36,689 bases of DNA from NCBI GenBank assembly GCA_011391175.1, contig JAABQZ010000012.1, forward strand, positions 1 through 36,689, given 5' to 3'. Positions 9,848 to 17,582 of the stretch are shown piece after piece. The notes beneath the pieces are model-generated. The model searched no databases. It saw only the letters and a program-made list of their open reading frames with translations, and was not told the origin of the DNA. Position numbers and translations under genes: made by a program. The DNA comes from Methylophilaceae bacterium. GTDB taxonomy: Bacteria; Pseudomonadota; Gammaproteobacteria; Burkholderiales; Methylophilaceae. Within the stretch, counting starts at the first letter, position 1; every line of letters begins with the position of its first letter.

Positions 9848-9880
9848 GAGTGCTTAAAAAAGCACGAGAGATAATAGCTG

Positions 9881-9913
9881 CCCTGCAAGTCAATATCCAT
9901 AAGGATTACAGAG
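9881..9913 (+). repeat. dispersed hairpin repeat, copy 3
   Basis: Arms CCCTGCAAGTC and GGATTACAGAG flank the loop AATATCCATAA, between the convergent decarboxylase and folA genes. The stem carries several mismatches while the loop keeps the consensus, so the loop is better preserved than the pairing in this copy. Confidence 0.8.
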
Positions 9914-9927
9914 CTTCAGTTTAATGA

Positions 9928-10410
9928 TTATTTTCTAATATAAATCAAATCGCTATATTGCAGACCATTTGTAGACAAATGGTCTTTTTTTTCACTTAAT
10001 TGCCACACATTTGAATCAATCGCTTCAAAAAATGCATCGCCTGCAAACTCGGCTTGCACTTCTGTCACATAGAGCTTGGTGGCATGTTTCAATCCTTCTT
10101 TATACAACTCTGCGCCGCCAATTAAAAACGGTTCTGCATCGTCAGCTGCCAGTAGCACAGCAGCTTGCAAGCTATGTGCAATAAGTGCACCTTCTACTTG
10201 ATAATGGTTGTTTCGGGTAACAATAACAGTGGTGCGGCCCGGCAACAAGCGCCCTAGCGATTCATAGGTTTTACGTCCCATAATAATATGATGCCCCATG
10301 GTGAGCGCTCGAAAGCGTTTTAAATCTTCTGGCAGATGCCAAGGCAAGGTGTTATTAATGCCAATGACATTGTTTTTTGCATGCGCAACAATGAGCGAAA
10401 GTGGTTTCAT
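9928..10410 (-). CDS. folA: dihydrofolate reductase
   Basis: Reduces dihydrofolate to tetrahydrofolate with NADPH, regenerating the cofactor used by ThyA, which is also in this window. The 160-residue protein starts MKPLSLIVAHAKNNVIGINN and shows the active-site LPWHLPEDLKRF with its acidic residue, GRKTYESLGR for NADPH binding, and FLIGGAELY. The ATG is the only sensible start, yet no ribosome site lies upstream. Instead a perfect TATAAT sits six bases before it, implying leaderless mRNA. It is divergent from the sensor kinase gene. Confidence 0.96.
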   Translation of the reverse strand: MKPLSLIVAHAKNNVIGINNTLPWHLPEDLKRFRALTMGHHIIMGRKTYESLGRLLPGRTTVIVTRNNHYQVEGALIAHSLQAAVLLAADDAEPFLIGGAELYKEGLKHATKLYVTEVQAEFAGDAFFEAIDSNVWQLSEKKDHLSTNGLQYSDLIYIRK

Positions 10411-10416
10411 GGGCGT

Positions 10417-10422
10417 ATTATA
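10417..10422 (-). promoter_or_regulatory. -10 box (TATAAT) placed for a leaderless folA transcript
   Basis: A perfect TATAAT on the minus strand ends six bases before the folA ATG. A start point 6-7 bases past the box would fall on the A of the ATG. The -35 region is weak (TTAATC at a 17-base spacing). Confidence 0.5.
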
Positions 10423-10459
10423 CTAGTCTTTTATTTCTAGATTAAAAATCAGAATTCAC

Positions 10460-11923
10460 TTGCAAATTAGCTATCCAAAATCGTTTTTAAAGTTACTGCT
10501 GATTGGCTTTGCGCTGGTGATGCTGCCTTTACTGATAGCGTTTGTAAACGCCAATATCTATTTTGACAAACTCACCAAACAAAGCTTATTTAATATGTCG
10601 CAAGCGGTGGAAACCACGCGCACCAGTCGCATTTTATTAGAGGAACTCGCTGTAATGGAACGTAGTGCGCGGCAATATTTTGTGTTGAAAGATAAGTTAT
10701 TGCTGACCAATTACCTGAATGCACACCGCCGTTTTAACAATGCCATCCATAGTTTACAACAGCAGCCAATGATTAAGCCGCTAGCCCCAGAACTTAAGCA
10801 ATTTTCTGCGCAAGAAGCTCGCTTACATTCCAGCATCAGTCAGGCCAGTGATGCTTTTGATTACGACCAAACAATTACGGATGCGTTTATTGATTTGAGT
10901 GGGCAGGCGAATAAAATTATTCAAGAAAACAATCAGTTAATTGACAAAGAATCTGCTTTGTTTACTGCCAAAGTGGCACGCACGCAGCGCTTGTTATTTT
11001 GGCAAACGCTCACACTCATCCCACTGGCCATTATCATCGCGGGCATTATCACCTGGATGATTGCGCGACCGATTCGCCGTATGGATGATGCGATTAACCA
11101 ACTAGGCTCTGGCAATTATGAACAAGCGATTAAAATTAATGGCCCTGGGGATTTACGCAAACTCGGCGCAAGGTTAGATTGGCTGCGTATTGCGCTAAAA
11201 GATTTACATCAGCAAAAGCAACACTTTTTACAGCAAGCTTCGCATGAGCTTAAAACACCGCTCACCGCTATTAGAGAAGCTAGTGAACTATTGAGTGATG
11301 GCACCACCGGTAAGCCAAGCACGCAACAGGCGGACGTGATTCGTATCTTGCGCGATAACAGTCTGCGTCTACAAAAGATGGTGGAAAACTTACTGAAATA
11401 CACCGAGATTCAATTCGCCAGCATACCCCTAAATGGATCCAAGAACGATTCCAAACTTAACATGAGTTCACAGCCTCTTAGTCGTATATTAGAAGAGATT
11501 TTGCAAGCGTATGAGTTAAGCATTAACAATAAAAAAATTGCAGTGCAAATCAATACTGAAAATATCACCATACAAAACAACACTGAAAAACTACGCAACA
11601 TATTGGATAATTTAATTTCAAATGCAGTCAAGTTTACTCCCGAACATGGCGAAATTAGCGTGACAGCTAGCCAAACTAAATCGACCATGACGATAACAGT
11701 AAAAGACACGGGGCCTGGTATTGCAGATAATAATAAATATGCGTTATTTGAGCCGTTTTATCGTGGCAACCAACCTAATACTGGTTTAGTATCTGGTAGT
11801 GGCCTAGGCTTATTTATTGCAAAAGAGGCTACCAACTCGCTCGGTGGGGTGCTTAGCCTCGTGCCGTGTAAAATAGGCGCTCATTTTACATTCACCATTC
11901 CAATGTCTAATTTAAACGCTTAA
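10460..11923 (+). CDS. glrK: envelope-sensing histidine kinase, GlrK/QseE type
   Basis: Membrane sensor kinase of a two-component system. One transmembrane segment lies at about 10-30, a helical periplasmic sensor region at 35-175, and a second segment at about 177-200. A HAMP domain (ARPIRRMDDAINQLGSGNY) follows, then HisKA with phospho-accepting H262 in SHELKTPL, and a HATPase with N-box (NLISNAVKFTP), DTGPGIA and GSGLGLFI. The start is a TTG; the first internal Met is at residue 20 inside the first membrane segment, so TTG gives the natural N-terminus. The downstream order of lipoprotein then sigma-54 regulator matches enterobacterial glrK-qseG-glrR and drives the naming. Confidence 0.88.
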   Translation: MQISYPKSFLKLLLIGFALVMLPLLIAFVNANIYFDKLTKQSLFNMSQAVETTRTSRILLEELAVMERSARQYFVLKDKLLLTNYLNAHRRFNNAIHSLQQQPMIKPLAPELKQFSAQEARLHSSISQASDAFDYDQTITDAFIDLSGQANKIIQENNQLIDKESALFTAKVARTQRLLFWQTLTLIPLAIIIAGIITWMIARPIRRMDDAINQLGSGNYEQAIKINGPGDLRKLGARLDWLRIALKDLHQQKQHFLQQASHELKTPLTAIREASELLSDGTTGKPSTQQADVIRILRDNSLRLQKMVENLLKYTEIQFASIPLNGSKNDSKLNMSSQPLSRILEEILQAYELSINNKKIAVQINTENITIQNNTEKLRNILDNLISNAVKFTPEHGEISVTASQTKSTMTITVKDTGPGIADNNKYALFEPFYRGNQPNTGLVSGSGLGLFIAKEATNSLGGVLSLVPCKIGAHFTFTIPMSNLNA

Positions 11924-11927
11924 CAAG

Positions 11928-12515
11928 ATGAAAACACGCACATTATTATTACTATGGGCCTGCCTAGGTACGGCATGTGTGAGCCCGGCAAGTCAAACAA
12001 ACTTACCTGCTAATATTAACCCGCCAGTGAAGGTCAACTCTACTAAAAACATAGATGCGATTGAATTTTTAACCTTTGCAGAAACTTTCTCTAACTCCCC
12101 TGCAGATTCGCAAAAGCAGGCGCTGATAGAAACGAACCGAGTGCTAGGGCTTAACCCTGATGACCTGTTGCATCGGATGAAGTTAGTAATGATTTATGGA
12201 CTACCCAGTAGCAGCTTACCTGACACGCCCAAAGCGCAAAACCTGTTACAGCAAATTTTGCAGGAAGGTATCTTAGAAAACTCGCAACTGGCATTTTCGA
12301 ATTTGCTATTTGACCATTTGGTGATGATCAATAAGGTAGCTAAAAGCAATAGCGGTGACCCGAAACGGCTAGAAAGCTTACAACAAAAAAACGAAGCCTT
12401 GCAAATTAAGTTAGATGCCACGCAGCAAAAGTTAGAGGCTGCCCAGCAAAAACTAGATGAGCTGAAGAAAATCGAAAAATCTATGGGCGAGCGTGAAGCT
12501 ACGCCCAAAAAATAG
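11928..12515 (+). CDS. qseG: QseG-like outer-membrane lipoprotein
   Basis: A 195-residue lipoprotein. The signal ends in a lipobox-like LGTAC, so the mature protein starts at Cys17. The middle is helical, and the C-terminal third (about 145-190) is a charged coiled coil with repeats of LDATQQKLEAAQQKL type. It starts 4 bases after the kinase stop and is followed by the response regulator gene. In enterobacteria QseG occupies this position and is an outer-membrane lipoprotein that activates the kinase. Sequence similarity is low-complexity, so the assignment rests mostly on position, lipobox and helical content. Confidence 0.65.
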   Translation: MKTRTLLLLWACLGTACVSPASQTNLPANINPPVKVNSTKNIDAIEFLTFAETFSNSPADSQKQALIETNRVLGLNPDDLLHRMKLVMIYGLPSSSLPDTPKAQNLLQQILQEGILENSQLAFSNLLFDHLVMINKVAKSNSGDPKRLESLQQKNEALQIKLDATQQKLEAAQQKLDELKKIEKSMGEREATPKK

Positions 12516-12546
12516 GCACCGCCACACCTAAAAAATCACTTTTTAC

Positions 12547-13917
12547 ATGATGCCACTAATTTTAATTGTTGATGATGATGCAGATATTTTAAAGCTGCTA
12601 GAAATGCGGCTTGCTGCCAGTGGCTATCAAGTCGCTAGCGCCCACTCTGCACAGCAAGCCTTATCCTTATTTAATATGAAGATGCCAGCACTCGTGATTA
12701 GTGATTTACGCATGCCAGATATGGATGGGTTTGCGTTGTTCGAAGCCATACACGCACTAAACCCTACCGTCCCGTTTATTCTACTGACTGCGCATGGCTC
12801 TATCCCCGAAGCGGTACGTGCCACGCAGCAAGGTGTGTTTAGTTTTTTAACCAAACCTTTCGATAGCAAAAATTTGCTGCAACAGGTTGAATACGCCCTC
12901 AAAATTGCACCTAGCGCGCAGCATGTATTATCTGAGGATAATAGCTGGTGTGCCAACATCGTATGTAGCAGCCAACAAATGCTAAGCCTGCTGGCGCAAG
13001 CCAAATTAATCGCAGCCTCAGATGCCAGCGTGCTCATTCAAGGCGAAAGTGGCACAGGCAAAGAGCTGCTAGCCCAAGCCATACATCAAGCCAGTGCGCG
13101 AAGAGATAAGCCTTTTGTGGCGATTAACTGTGCAGCGCTACCTGAGGCCTTGCTAGAATCTGAGTTATTTGGCCATAGCAAAGGCGCTTTTACTGGCGCC
13201 ACGCGCGACCATCAAGGCCTCATCAAAAACGCGCACGGTGGTACTTTATTTTTGGACGAAATTGGCGATATGCCACTGGCGATTCAAGTCAAGCTATTAC
13301 GCGCCTTACAAGAGCGCGTGATTCGCCCTGTCGGCTCTACCGAGCAAATTAGCATCGATATCCGTCTCATTTGCGCTACCCATAAAAATTTGCACGAAGC
13401 GATGCAAGCGAATCAATTCAGAGAAGACTTTTATTATCGAATTAACGTGGTGAGTTTAGAGATTCCACCACTCACCGCGCGGCGTGAAGATATCGCATTG
13501 TTAGCCAACCATTTTTTAGCGCACTTAAATAAAAAGTATCAAAAGAAACTCAACGGATTTGCTGCAGAAGCGCTTGAAACCTTGCTCGCAGCACCATGGC
13601 CAGGCAATGTACGGCAATTGCAAAACATTATTGAGCAGGTGGTGGTGCTAGCCACTACGCCCATTATTACCAACAATCTGGTGCAAAAAGCACTGCAAGA
13701 TAATGTTGCCAGCATGGTGTCGTTTGATGCCGCGCGCAAAAATTTTGAGCAGCAATATTTAATCAATCTACTTAAAGCTACGCAAGGCAATGTGACACAG
13801 GCAGCACGCATTGCTGATCGCAACCGTACAGATTTTTATAAGTTATTGCAGCGCCATCAAATCAATCCTGTCTTATTCAAAGACTCAGCACTCAAAGATT
13901 CACAAACCACAGATTAG
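12547..13917 (+). CDS. glrR: sigma-54-dependent response regulator, GlrR/QseF type
   Basis: NtrC-family activator of 456 residues. It has a receiver domain (1-120) with phospho-acceptor D53 in SDLRMPDMDG, then an AAA+ domain with Walker A GESGTGKE, the sigma-54-contacting GAFTGA (213-218), Walker B GGTLFLDEIGDM, and arginine-finger region FREDFYYRINV. A C-terminal Fis-type helix-turn-helix (NVTQAARIADRNRTDFYKLL) completes it. The intact GAFTGA means it should activate transcription, not only repress. It is the last gene of the glrK operon. Two GTC-N10-GAC sites and a -24/-12 promoter follow its stop codon, so the EF-hand gene is a likely target. Confidence 0.9.
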   Translation: MMPLILIVDDDADILKLLEMRLAASGYQVASAHSAQQALSLFNMKMPALVISDLRMPDMDGFALFEAIHALNPTVPFILLTAHGSIPEAVRATQQGVFSFLTKPFDSKNLLQQVEYALKIAPSAQHVLSEDNSWCANIVCSSQQMLSLLAQAKLIAASDASVLIQGESGTGKELLAQAIHQASARRDKPFVAINCAALPEALLESELFGHSKGAFTGATRDHQGLIKNAHGGTLFLDEIGDMPLAIQVKLLRALQERVIRPVGSTEQISIDIRLICATHKNLHEAMQANQFREDFYYRINVVSLEIPPLTARREDIALLANHFLAHLNKKYQKKLNGFAAEALETLLAAPWPGNVRQLQNIIEQVVVLATTPIITNNLVQKALQDNVASMVSFDAARKNFEQQYLINLLKATQGNVTQAARIADRNRTDFYKLLQRHQINPVLFKDSALKDSQTTD

Positions 13918-13935
13918 CGTCGCAAATTAGCGACA
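13918..13935 (+). promoter_or_regulatory. GlrR-like enhancer site 1 (CGTC-N10-GACA)
   Basis: CGTC GCAAATTAGC GACA directly abuts the glrR stop codon. It differs at one base from TGTC-N10-GACA, the known enterobacterial GlrR site, and has extra dyad symmetry (GTCGC with GCGAC). It is centred about 162 bases before the predicted start point. Confidence 0.65.
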
Positions 13936-13974
13936 AAAAAAGCCTTTAGTTTTCATCAAGTTATATTTTTTGCA

Positions 13975-14006
13975 AAAATACCGTCTCTAATTAGAGACGG
14001 TATTTT
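13975..14006. promoter_or_regulatory. GlrR-like enhancer site 2 inside a 32-bp perfect palindrome
   Basis: CGTC TCTAATTAGA GACG (13982-13999) lies in a perfect palindrome with A-tract and T-tract ends. The centre is 64 bases from that of site 1, close to six helical turns, and about 98 bases before the predicted start point, a normal enhancer position. The hairpin with TATTTT after it could also stop glrR transcription. Confidence 0.65.
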
Positions 14007-14062
14007 CTAAGAGCTTTCATGAAAATAATCTTAACTCATTGTTTTAAATAAACAAATAATTG

Positions 14063-14078
14063 TGGCACGGCAAATGCT
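14063..14078 (+). promoter_or_regulatory. sigma-54 (-24/-12) promoter
   Basis: TGGCACG, four bases (GCAA), then ATGCT matches the consensus TGGCACG-N4-TTGCW except the first T of the -12 box; the invariant GG and GC are at the correct spacing. The start would be near 14089, giving a ~33-base leader with the ribosome site TAGGAG. Confidence 0.75.
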
Positions 14079-14121
14079 AATACTAACCTGTAATAACTTT
14101 TTACTGTTTAGGAGTCACATC

Positions 14122-14475
14122 ATGAAGAAATTAAATCAATTGAGCACATTCAATAAAGCATCAATTATGCTTATCGCTGGTATTTCTTTAGCTAGCCTTA
14201 CAATTCCTTATGCAAAAGCAGAAACCAAAGTAAAAGATGTAGTGACGGAAGCGCCAGTTGATGCTGATTTCAAAAAGCTAGATGTGAACAGTGACAAAAA
14301 AATATCATTAAAAGAAGCCGTTAAAGATATATCGTTAGCGAAAAACTTTGATATGACCGACGCGAACAAAGATGGCAACATTACGCCAGATGAATTTGCT
14401 AGCTACAAAGCCAGCAATATGAAAAGTCTTGATAGCGCAGCTTCTATTGAAGCACCAGCACCTGTAACCCCATAA
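14122..14475 (+). CDS. periplasmic EF-hand protein
   Basis: A 117-residue exported protein. The N-terminal ~35 residues form a signal peptide ending YAKA. Two canonical 12-residue EF-hand loops follow: DVNSDKKISLKE and DANKDGNITPDE, each with Asp at 1, Asn/Asp ligands at 3 and 5, and Glu at 12. The tail is Ala/Pro rich. The frame opens 20 codons earlier, but the ATG at 14122 has the ribosome site TAGGAG and lies downstream of the sigma-54 promoter, so it was chosen. It is presumably a Ca2+ binder. Pro at loop position 2, as in lanmodulin, is absent. The promoter and position make it a candidate target of the adjacent GlrR-like activator. Confidence 0.88.
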   Translation: MKKLNQLSTFNKASIMLIAGISLASLTIPYAKAETKVKDVVTEAPVDADFKKLDVNSDKKISLKEAVKDISLAKNFDMTDANKDGNITPDEFASYKASNMKSLDSAASIEAPAPVTP

Positions 14476-14524
14476 ATTACCCGAGCAATAACCCTATAAG
14501 TCTCCCCTTAGATTTGTAGGTTTG

Positions 14525-14554
14525 GCCACACTGCCCAGCAGTGTGGCTTTTTTT
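14525..14554 (+). terminator. intrinsic terminator after the EF-hand gene
   Basis: A 10-base perfect stem (GCCACACTGC with GCAGTGTGGC), a 3-base loop CCA, and seven Ts form a strong rho-independent terminator on the plus strand. The minus-strand side lacks a T-run. Confidence 0.92.
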
Positions 14555-14575
14555 GATTAAATATATTCGATAAAT

Positions 14576-15103
14576 TTATTCTTTACCAATTTGATAGACT
14601 TCGTAACTTACTTCAACAATCTTACCTGTTACTGCATCAACTTCTACTTTAATTTCTTCTTTATCCGCTTCTAAAATATCAAACTCATAAGAAGCCTTGC
14701 CATCTGATTCAATCTCATACTCAGCTTCTACTACTGTACCTGGATGCGCAGCAAGTGCTGCTGCTTTAGCATCAGCCTCACTAACTTTGGCAATGGCTTT
14801 AAATTTTGCATCATCGACTTTTACTTCTTGCTCAACTTCAATGATTTTGCTGGTTTTAACATCGCATTCCACATCCCACGCTGTGCCATCTGTAGATTCA
14901 ATATCAAACTCATACACAGGTTTTTTATTCTCAGATTTAAGCTCGACTTTAACGATTTTTCCATCATGTTTACTCAAGGCAGCTTTAACGCATTTACCCA
15001 TACTATCGTAAGGTTTTGGCTTAATGCTGGCGTGCTCTGCTATTGCCGTTGATGTAAATGCTGCAGCCAATAAGGCAGCACCGAGTGTTAAGTGTAATTT
15101 CAT
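14576..15103 (-). CDS. two-PepSY-domain periplasmic protein, lanpepsy-like
   Basis: A 175-residue exported acidic protein. The signal peptide ends TAIAEH. Two PepSY repeats follow: one about 35-95 with [10 protein letters not shown] and later [11 protein letters not shown], the other about 105-172 with [10 protein letters not shown] and [11 protein letters not shown]. Each repeat has the same YEFDI strand and a D-x-x-T-x-K-I-x-E-V strand. Lanpepsy of Methylobacillus flagellatus is a periplasmic two-PepSY protein shown to bind lanthanides; size and layout here are similar, but orthology is inferred. The ribosome site TTTAGGAG is strong. It converges on the EF-hand gene. A possible leader ORF overlaps its start. 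Confidence 0.85.
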   Translation of the reverse strand: MKLHLTLGAALLAAAFTSTAIAEHASIKPKPYDSMGKCVKAALSKHDGKIVKVELKSENKKPVYEFDIESTDGTAWDVECDVKTSKIIEVEQEVKVDDAKFKAIAKVSEADAKAAALAAHPGTVVEAEYEIESDGKASYEFDILEADKEEIKVEVDAVTGKIVEVSYEVYQIGKE

Positions 15104-15147
15104 GGTTTATCTCCTAAATGAATAAATGAAGCAAAAATATAAAACAA
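15100..15147 (-). other. possible 15-codon leader ORF overlapping the PepSY start
   Basis: TTG-initiated frame reading [15 protein letters not shown], with GGAGGAGA placed correctly upstream. Its TGA shares bases with the ATG of the PepSY gene (ATGA). It could couple or tune translation, or be chance in an AT-rich leader. Confidence 0.3.
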
Positions 15148-15244
15148 ATATCTCCTCCACTACCTAGATTAGGGTAACTGCAAAAAAATTCAATAAGTGT
15201 TTGAATGATTTACACTTACTTTACATTTTTGGTTATAAATAGCC

Positions 15245-15270
15245 AAAAACTCGGCTGTAAACAACCGAAA
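15245..15270 (-). terminator. intrinsic terminator after thyA
   Basis: On the minus strand TCGGTTGT pairs with ACAGCCGA (one G-U pair) around a TT-centred loop, followed by GTTTTT. It begins a few bases past the thyA stop. An outer AGCCAA/TTGGCT pair extends the stem. Confidence 0.75.
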
Positions 15271-15275
15271 ATTGG

Positions 15276-16070
15276 CTAAACAGCAACTAGGCCTTTAATG
15301 GCTGGATGTGGGTCGTAATTTTCTAAAGTAAAGTCTTCATACTTGAAGCTGAAGATATCATTGACTGCGGGGTTGATGCGCATGGTAGGCAGGCCGCGCA
15401 ACTCACGCGCAAGCTGCTCATTGACCTGCTCAAAATGGTTATTGTAAATGTGCGCATCACCCAGCGTATGCACAAAATCACCCAATTTTAAATTGCATAC
15501 TTGCGCCACCATCATGGTGAGTAAAGCATAAGAAGCAATGTTAAACGGCACTCCGAGGAATATATCGGCGCTACGTTGATATAACTGGCAACTGAGCCTG
15601 CCATCAGCCACGTAAAACTGAAAGAAGGCATGGCACGGCGGCAGTTTCATTTTATCCACATCCGCCACATTCCAGGCGCTTACAATGAGTCTGCGCGAAT
15701 CAGGATTAGTCTTGATGGCATTCACTACCTGCGCGATTTGGTCGATGTGCGTGCCATCTGGTTTTGGCCAGTTGCGCCATTGGTAACCATAAACTGGGCC
15801 TAAGTTGCCATTCTCATCTGCCCATTCATCCCAAATACGCACGCCGTTTTCTTTTAGGTAGGCAATATTCGTGCTGCCCTGCAAAAACCATAACAGCTCA
15901 TGAATAATCGATTTTAAATGTACCTTTTTTGTGGTCAGTAACGGAAAGCCTGCATTTAAATCGTAGCGCATTTGGTAGCCAAATACTGATACGGTACCCG
16001 TACCCGTACGATCATGCTTTTGTGCACCGTGGGCCAAAACATGTCTCAATAAATCGGTATATTGTTTCAT
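15276..16070 (-). CDS. thyA: thymidylate synthase
   Basis: Methylates dUMP to dTMP using methylene-tetrahydrofolate, producing dihydrofolate for FolA. At 264 residues with catalytic C146 in LPPCHAFF, it matches the E. coli enzyme in both length and cysteine position. Also visible are the RTGTGT loop, the Arg pair in [31 protein letters not shown] and the C-terminal KGLVAV. Its ATG overlaps the thrC stop as ATGA, so it is translationally coupled to thrC. An intrinsic terminator follows. Confidence 0.98.
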   Translation of the reverse strand: MKQYTDLLRHVLAHGAQKHDRTGTGTVSVFGYQMRYDLNAGFPLLTTKKVHLKSIIHELLWFLQGSTNIAYLKENGVRIWDEWADENGNLGPVYGYQWRNWPKPDGTHIDQIAQVVNAIKTNPDSRRLIVSAWNVADVDKMKLPPCHAFFQFYVADGRLSCQLYQRSADIFLGVPFNIASYALLTMMVAQVCNLKLGDFVHTLGDAHIYNNHFEQVNEQLARELRGLPTMRINPAVNDIFSFKYEDFTLENYDPHPAIKGLVAV

Positions 16071-17491
16071 TGGCTTTTCGTCACTATAAAATCTTTAATC
16101 GCATCCACGCTAGCATCCATCACCTCAAATTTTTGCGGCAAATTTTCTATATTATTTAGACTAGCAGGCCGCTCTGGCACTTGGCCCAGCGCTTCTATAA
16201 TGGCATCTTCAAACTTAGCTGGCAACGCGGTTTCCAGCACGAGCATTGGTATATCTTTATTTCTTAATTGTAGCGCAACTTTCAAGCCATCTGCGGTGTG
16301 TGTATCGATGACCACATTGTACTTAGCTTTAGTTTCACGAATGGTTTGCATACGATTTGCGTGACTGCTGCTACCTGACACAAAGCCATAATCAGCCAAT
16401 TGTGGTAACAACTCTTTAATCTCAAACGCACCGCCTTTATCTACACTACTCCATAATTCGCGCACCTTTGCGCCATCACGTCCGACCAAATCGTACACAA
16501 AACGCTCAAAATTACTCGCTTTGCTGATGTCCATCGATGGGCTACTAGTGTGATAAGTATTGGCCGCACCACGTGGGCGATAAGTACCTGTTTTAAAAAA
16601 CTCATCTAACACATCGTTCTCATTGGTTGCCACGATTAATTGATTAATCGGCAAACCCATCATACGAGCAATATGGCCTGCGCATACGTTACCAAAATTT
16701 CCGCTAGGCACAGCAAAATCTACCTTTTGACTGTTATTTTCAGTGACCGCGAAATAGCCTTTAAAGTAATATACCACTTGCGCAACAATGCGTCCCCAGT
16801 TAATAGAGTTGACCGCGCCTATCTTGTATTTAGCTTTAAAAGCGGCGTCGTTGCTCACCGCCTTTACCATATCTTGCGCATCATCAAATACGCCTTTTAC
16901 GGCAATATTAAAAATATTGTCATCTTGCAAACTGAACATCTGCGCAGTTTGAAAGCGACTCATTTTTTGGTGCGGTGATAACATAAACACACGCACACCC
17001 TGTTTGCCACGCATGGCGTATTCGGCAGCTGAGCCTGTATCACCTGAGGTAGCACCTAAAATATTGGTGGTTTCGCTGCGCTTTTTAAGCACATACTCAA
17101 ATAAATTACCTAGCAATTGCATTGCCATGTCTTTAAACGCCAACGTTGGTCCGTTGGAAAGGCTTAACAAATATAGGTTGCGTTCAAGCTTGAGTGTGGG
17201 CGTAATGTCCTCTGCGTTTTGGCCTGCGCGTATATAACCATACACCTCGGCTAGGTAGGTTTTGTTAATAATATTTTTTAAATCAGCGGCAGGGATGTCA
17301 TCAATTAATCGGCTTAAAATATAAAAGGCCAAATCACGATAATTTAAACCGCGCATTGCGCTTAAATCAGCGTCACTGAATTGCGGATAGTTTTCTGGCA
17401 AGTACAGGCCGCCATCTGGCGCCAAACCACCCAACAAAATGTCGCTAAAACTTAGTGCGGGTGATAGACCCCGAGTTGAAATATATTTCAT
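16067..17491 (-). CDS. thrC: threonine synthase
   Basis: PLP enzyme converting O-phosphohomoserine to threonine. The 474-residue protein starts [15 protein letters not shown], the standard N-terminus of the long ThrC class, so the ATG at 17491 was chosen over a frame opening 12 codons earlier. The PLP lysine is in [11 protein letters not shown], with the phosphate-binding [11 protein letters not shown] and SINWGR further on. It overlaps thyA by ATGA. Family gene order in related bacteria usually puts thrC directly after hom; here a three-gene exporter cassette lies between them. A perfect TATAAT sits 36 bases upstream, so thrC probably has its own promoter. Confidence 0.97.
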   Translation of the reverse strand: MKYISTRGLSPALSFSDILLGGLAPDGGLYLPENYPQFSDADLSAMRGLNYRDLAFYILSRLIDDIPAADLKNIINKTYLAEVYGYIRAGQNAEDITPTLKLERNLYLLSLSNGPTLAFKDMAMQLLGNLFEYVLKKRSETTNILGATSGDTGSAAEYAMRGKQGVRVFMLSPHQKMSRFQTAQMFSLQDDNIFNIAVKGVFDDAQDMVKAVSNDAAFKAKYKIGAVNSINWGRIVAQVVYYFKGYFAVTENNSQKVDFAVPSGNFGNVCAGHIARMMGLPINQLIVATNENDVLDEFFKTGTYRPRGAANTYHTSSPSMDISKASNFERFVYDLVGRDGAKVRELWSSVDKGGAFEIKELLPQLADYGFVSGSSSHANRMQTIRETKAKYNVVIDTHTADGLKVALQLRNKDIPMLVLETALPAKFEDAIIEALGQVPERPASLNNIENLPQKFEVMDASVDAIKDFIVTKSQ

Positions 17492-17527
17492 GTAGAATAT
17501 GACTTTAGATACTGCAATAAAAAGCAT

Positions 17528-17533
17528 ATTATA
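17528..17533 (-). promoter_or_regulatory. -10 box (TATAAT) upstream of thrC
   Basis: A perfect TATAAT on the minus strand lies 36 bases before the thrC ATG; the -35 region is weak. A small hairpin (AGTGTTT, ATA loop, AAACACT at 17542-17558) lies between the TolC-family stop and this box. Confidence 0.45.
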
Positions 17534-17582
17534 AATGGTTTAGTGTTTATAAAACACTGATTGCACTTAAGCTAGCAAATGA

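Noticed and set aside
9850-9865. Small hairpin GTGCTT-AAAA-AAGCAC after the decarboxylase gene
   Set aside because: Short AT-rich stem with no T-run afterwards; too weak to call a terminator.
12627-13037. 136-residue minus-strand frame
   Set aside because: Antisense to glrR, Cys/Ser-rich with no family features; a shadow frame.
14122-14475. EF-hand protein as a lanmodulin ortholog
   Set aside because: Only two loops are present, with Val and Ala at position 2 in place of Pro, and Ser and Thr at position 9 in place of Asp. It looks like a Ca-type EF-hand protein.
17542-17558. Hairpin between the TolC-family gene and thrC as a terminator
   Set aside because: Seven AT-rich pairs and no T-run on the minus strand; mentioned only as context for the thrC promoter.
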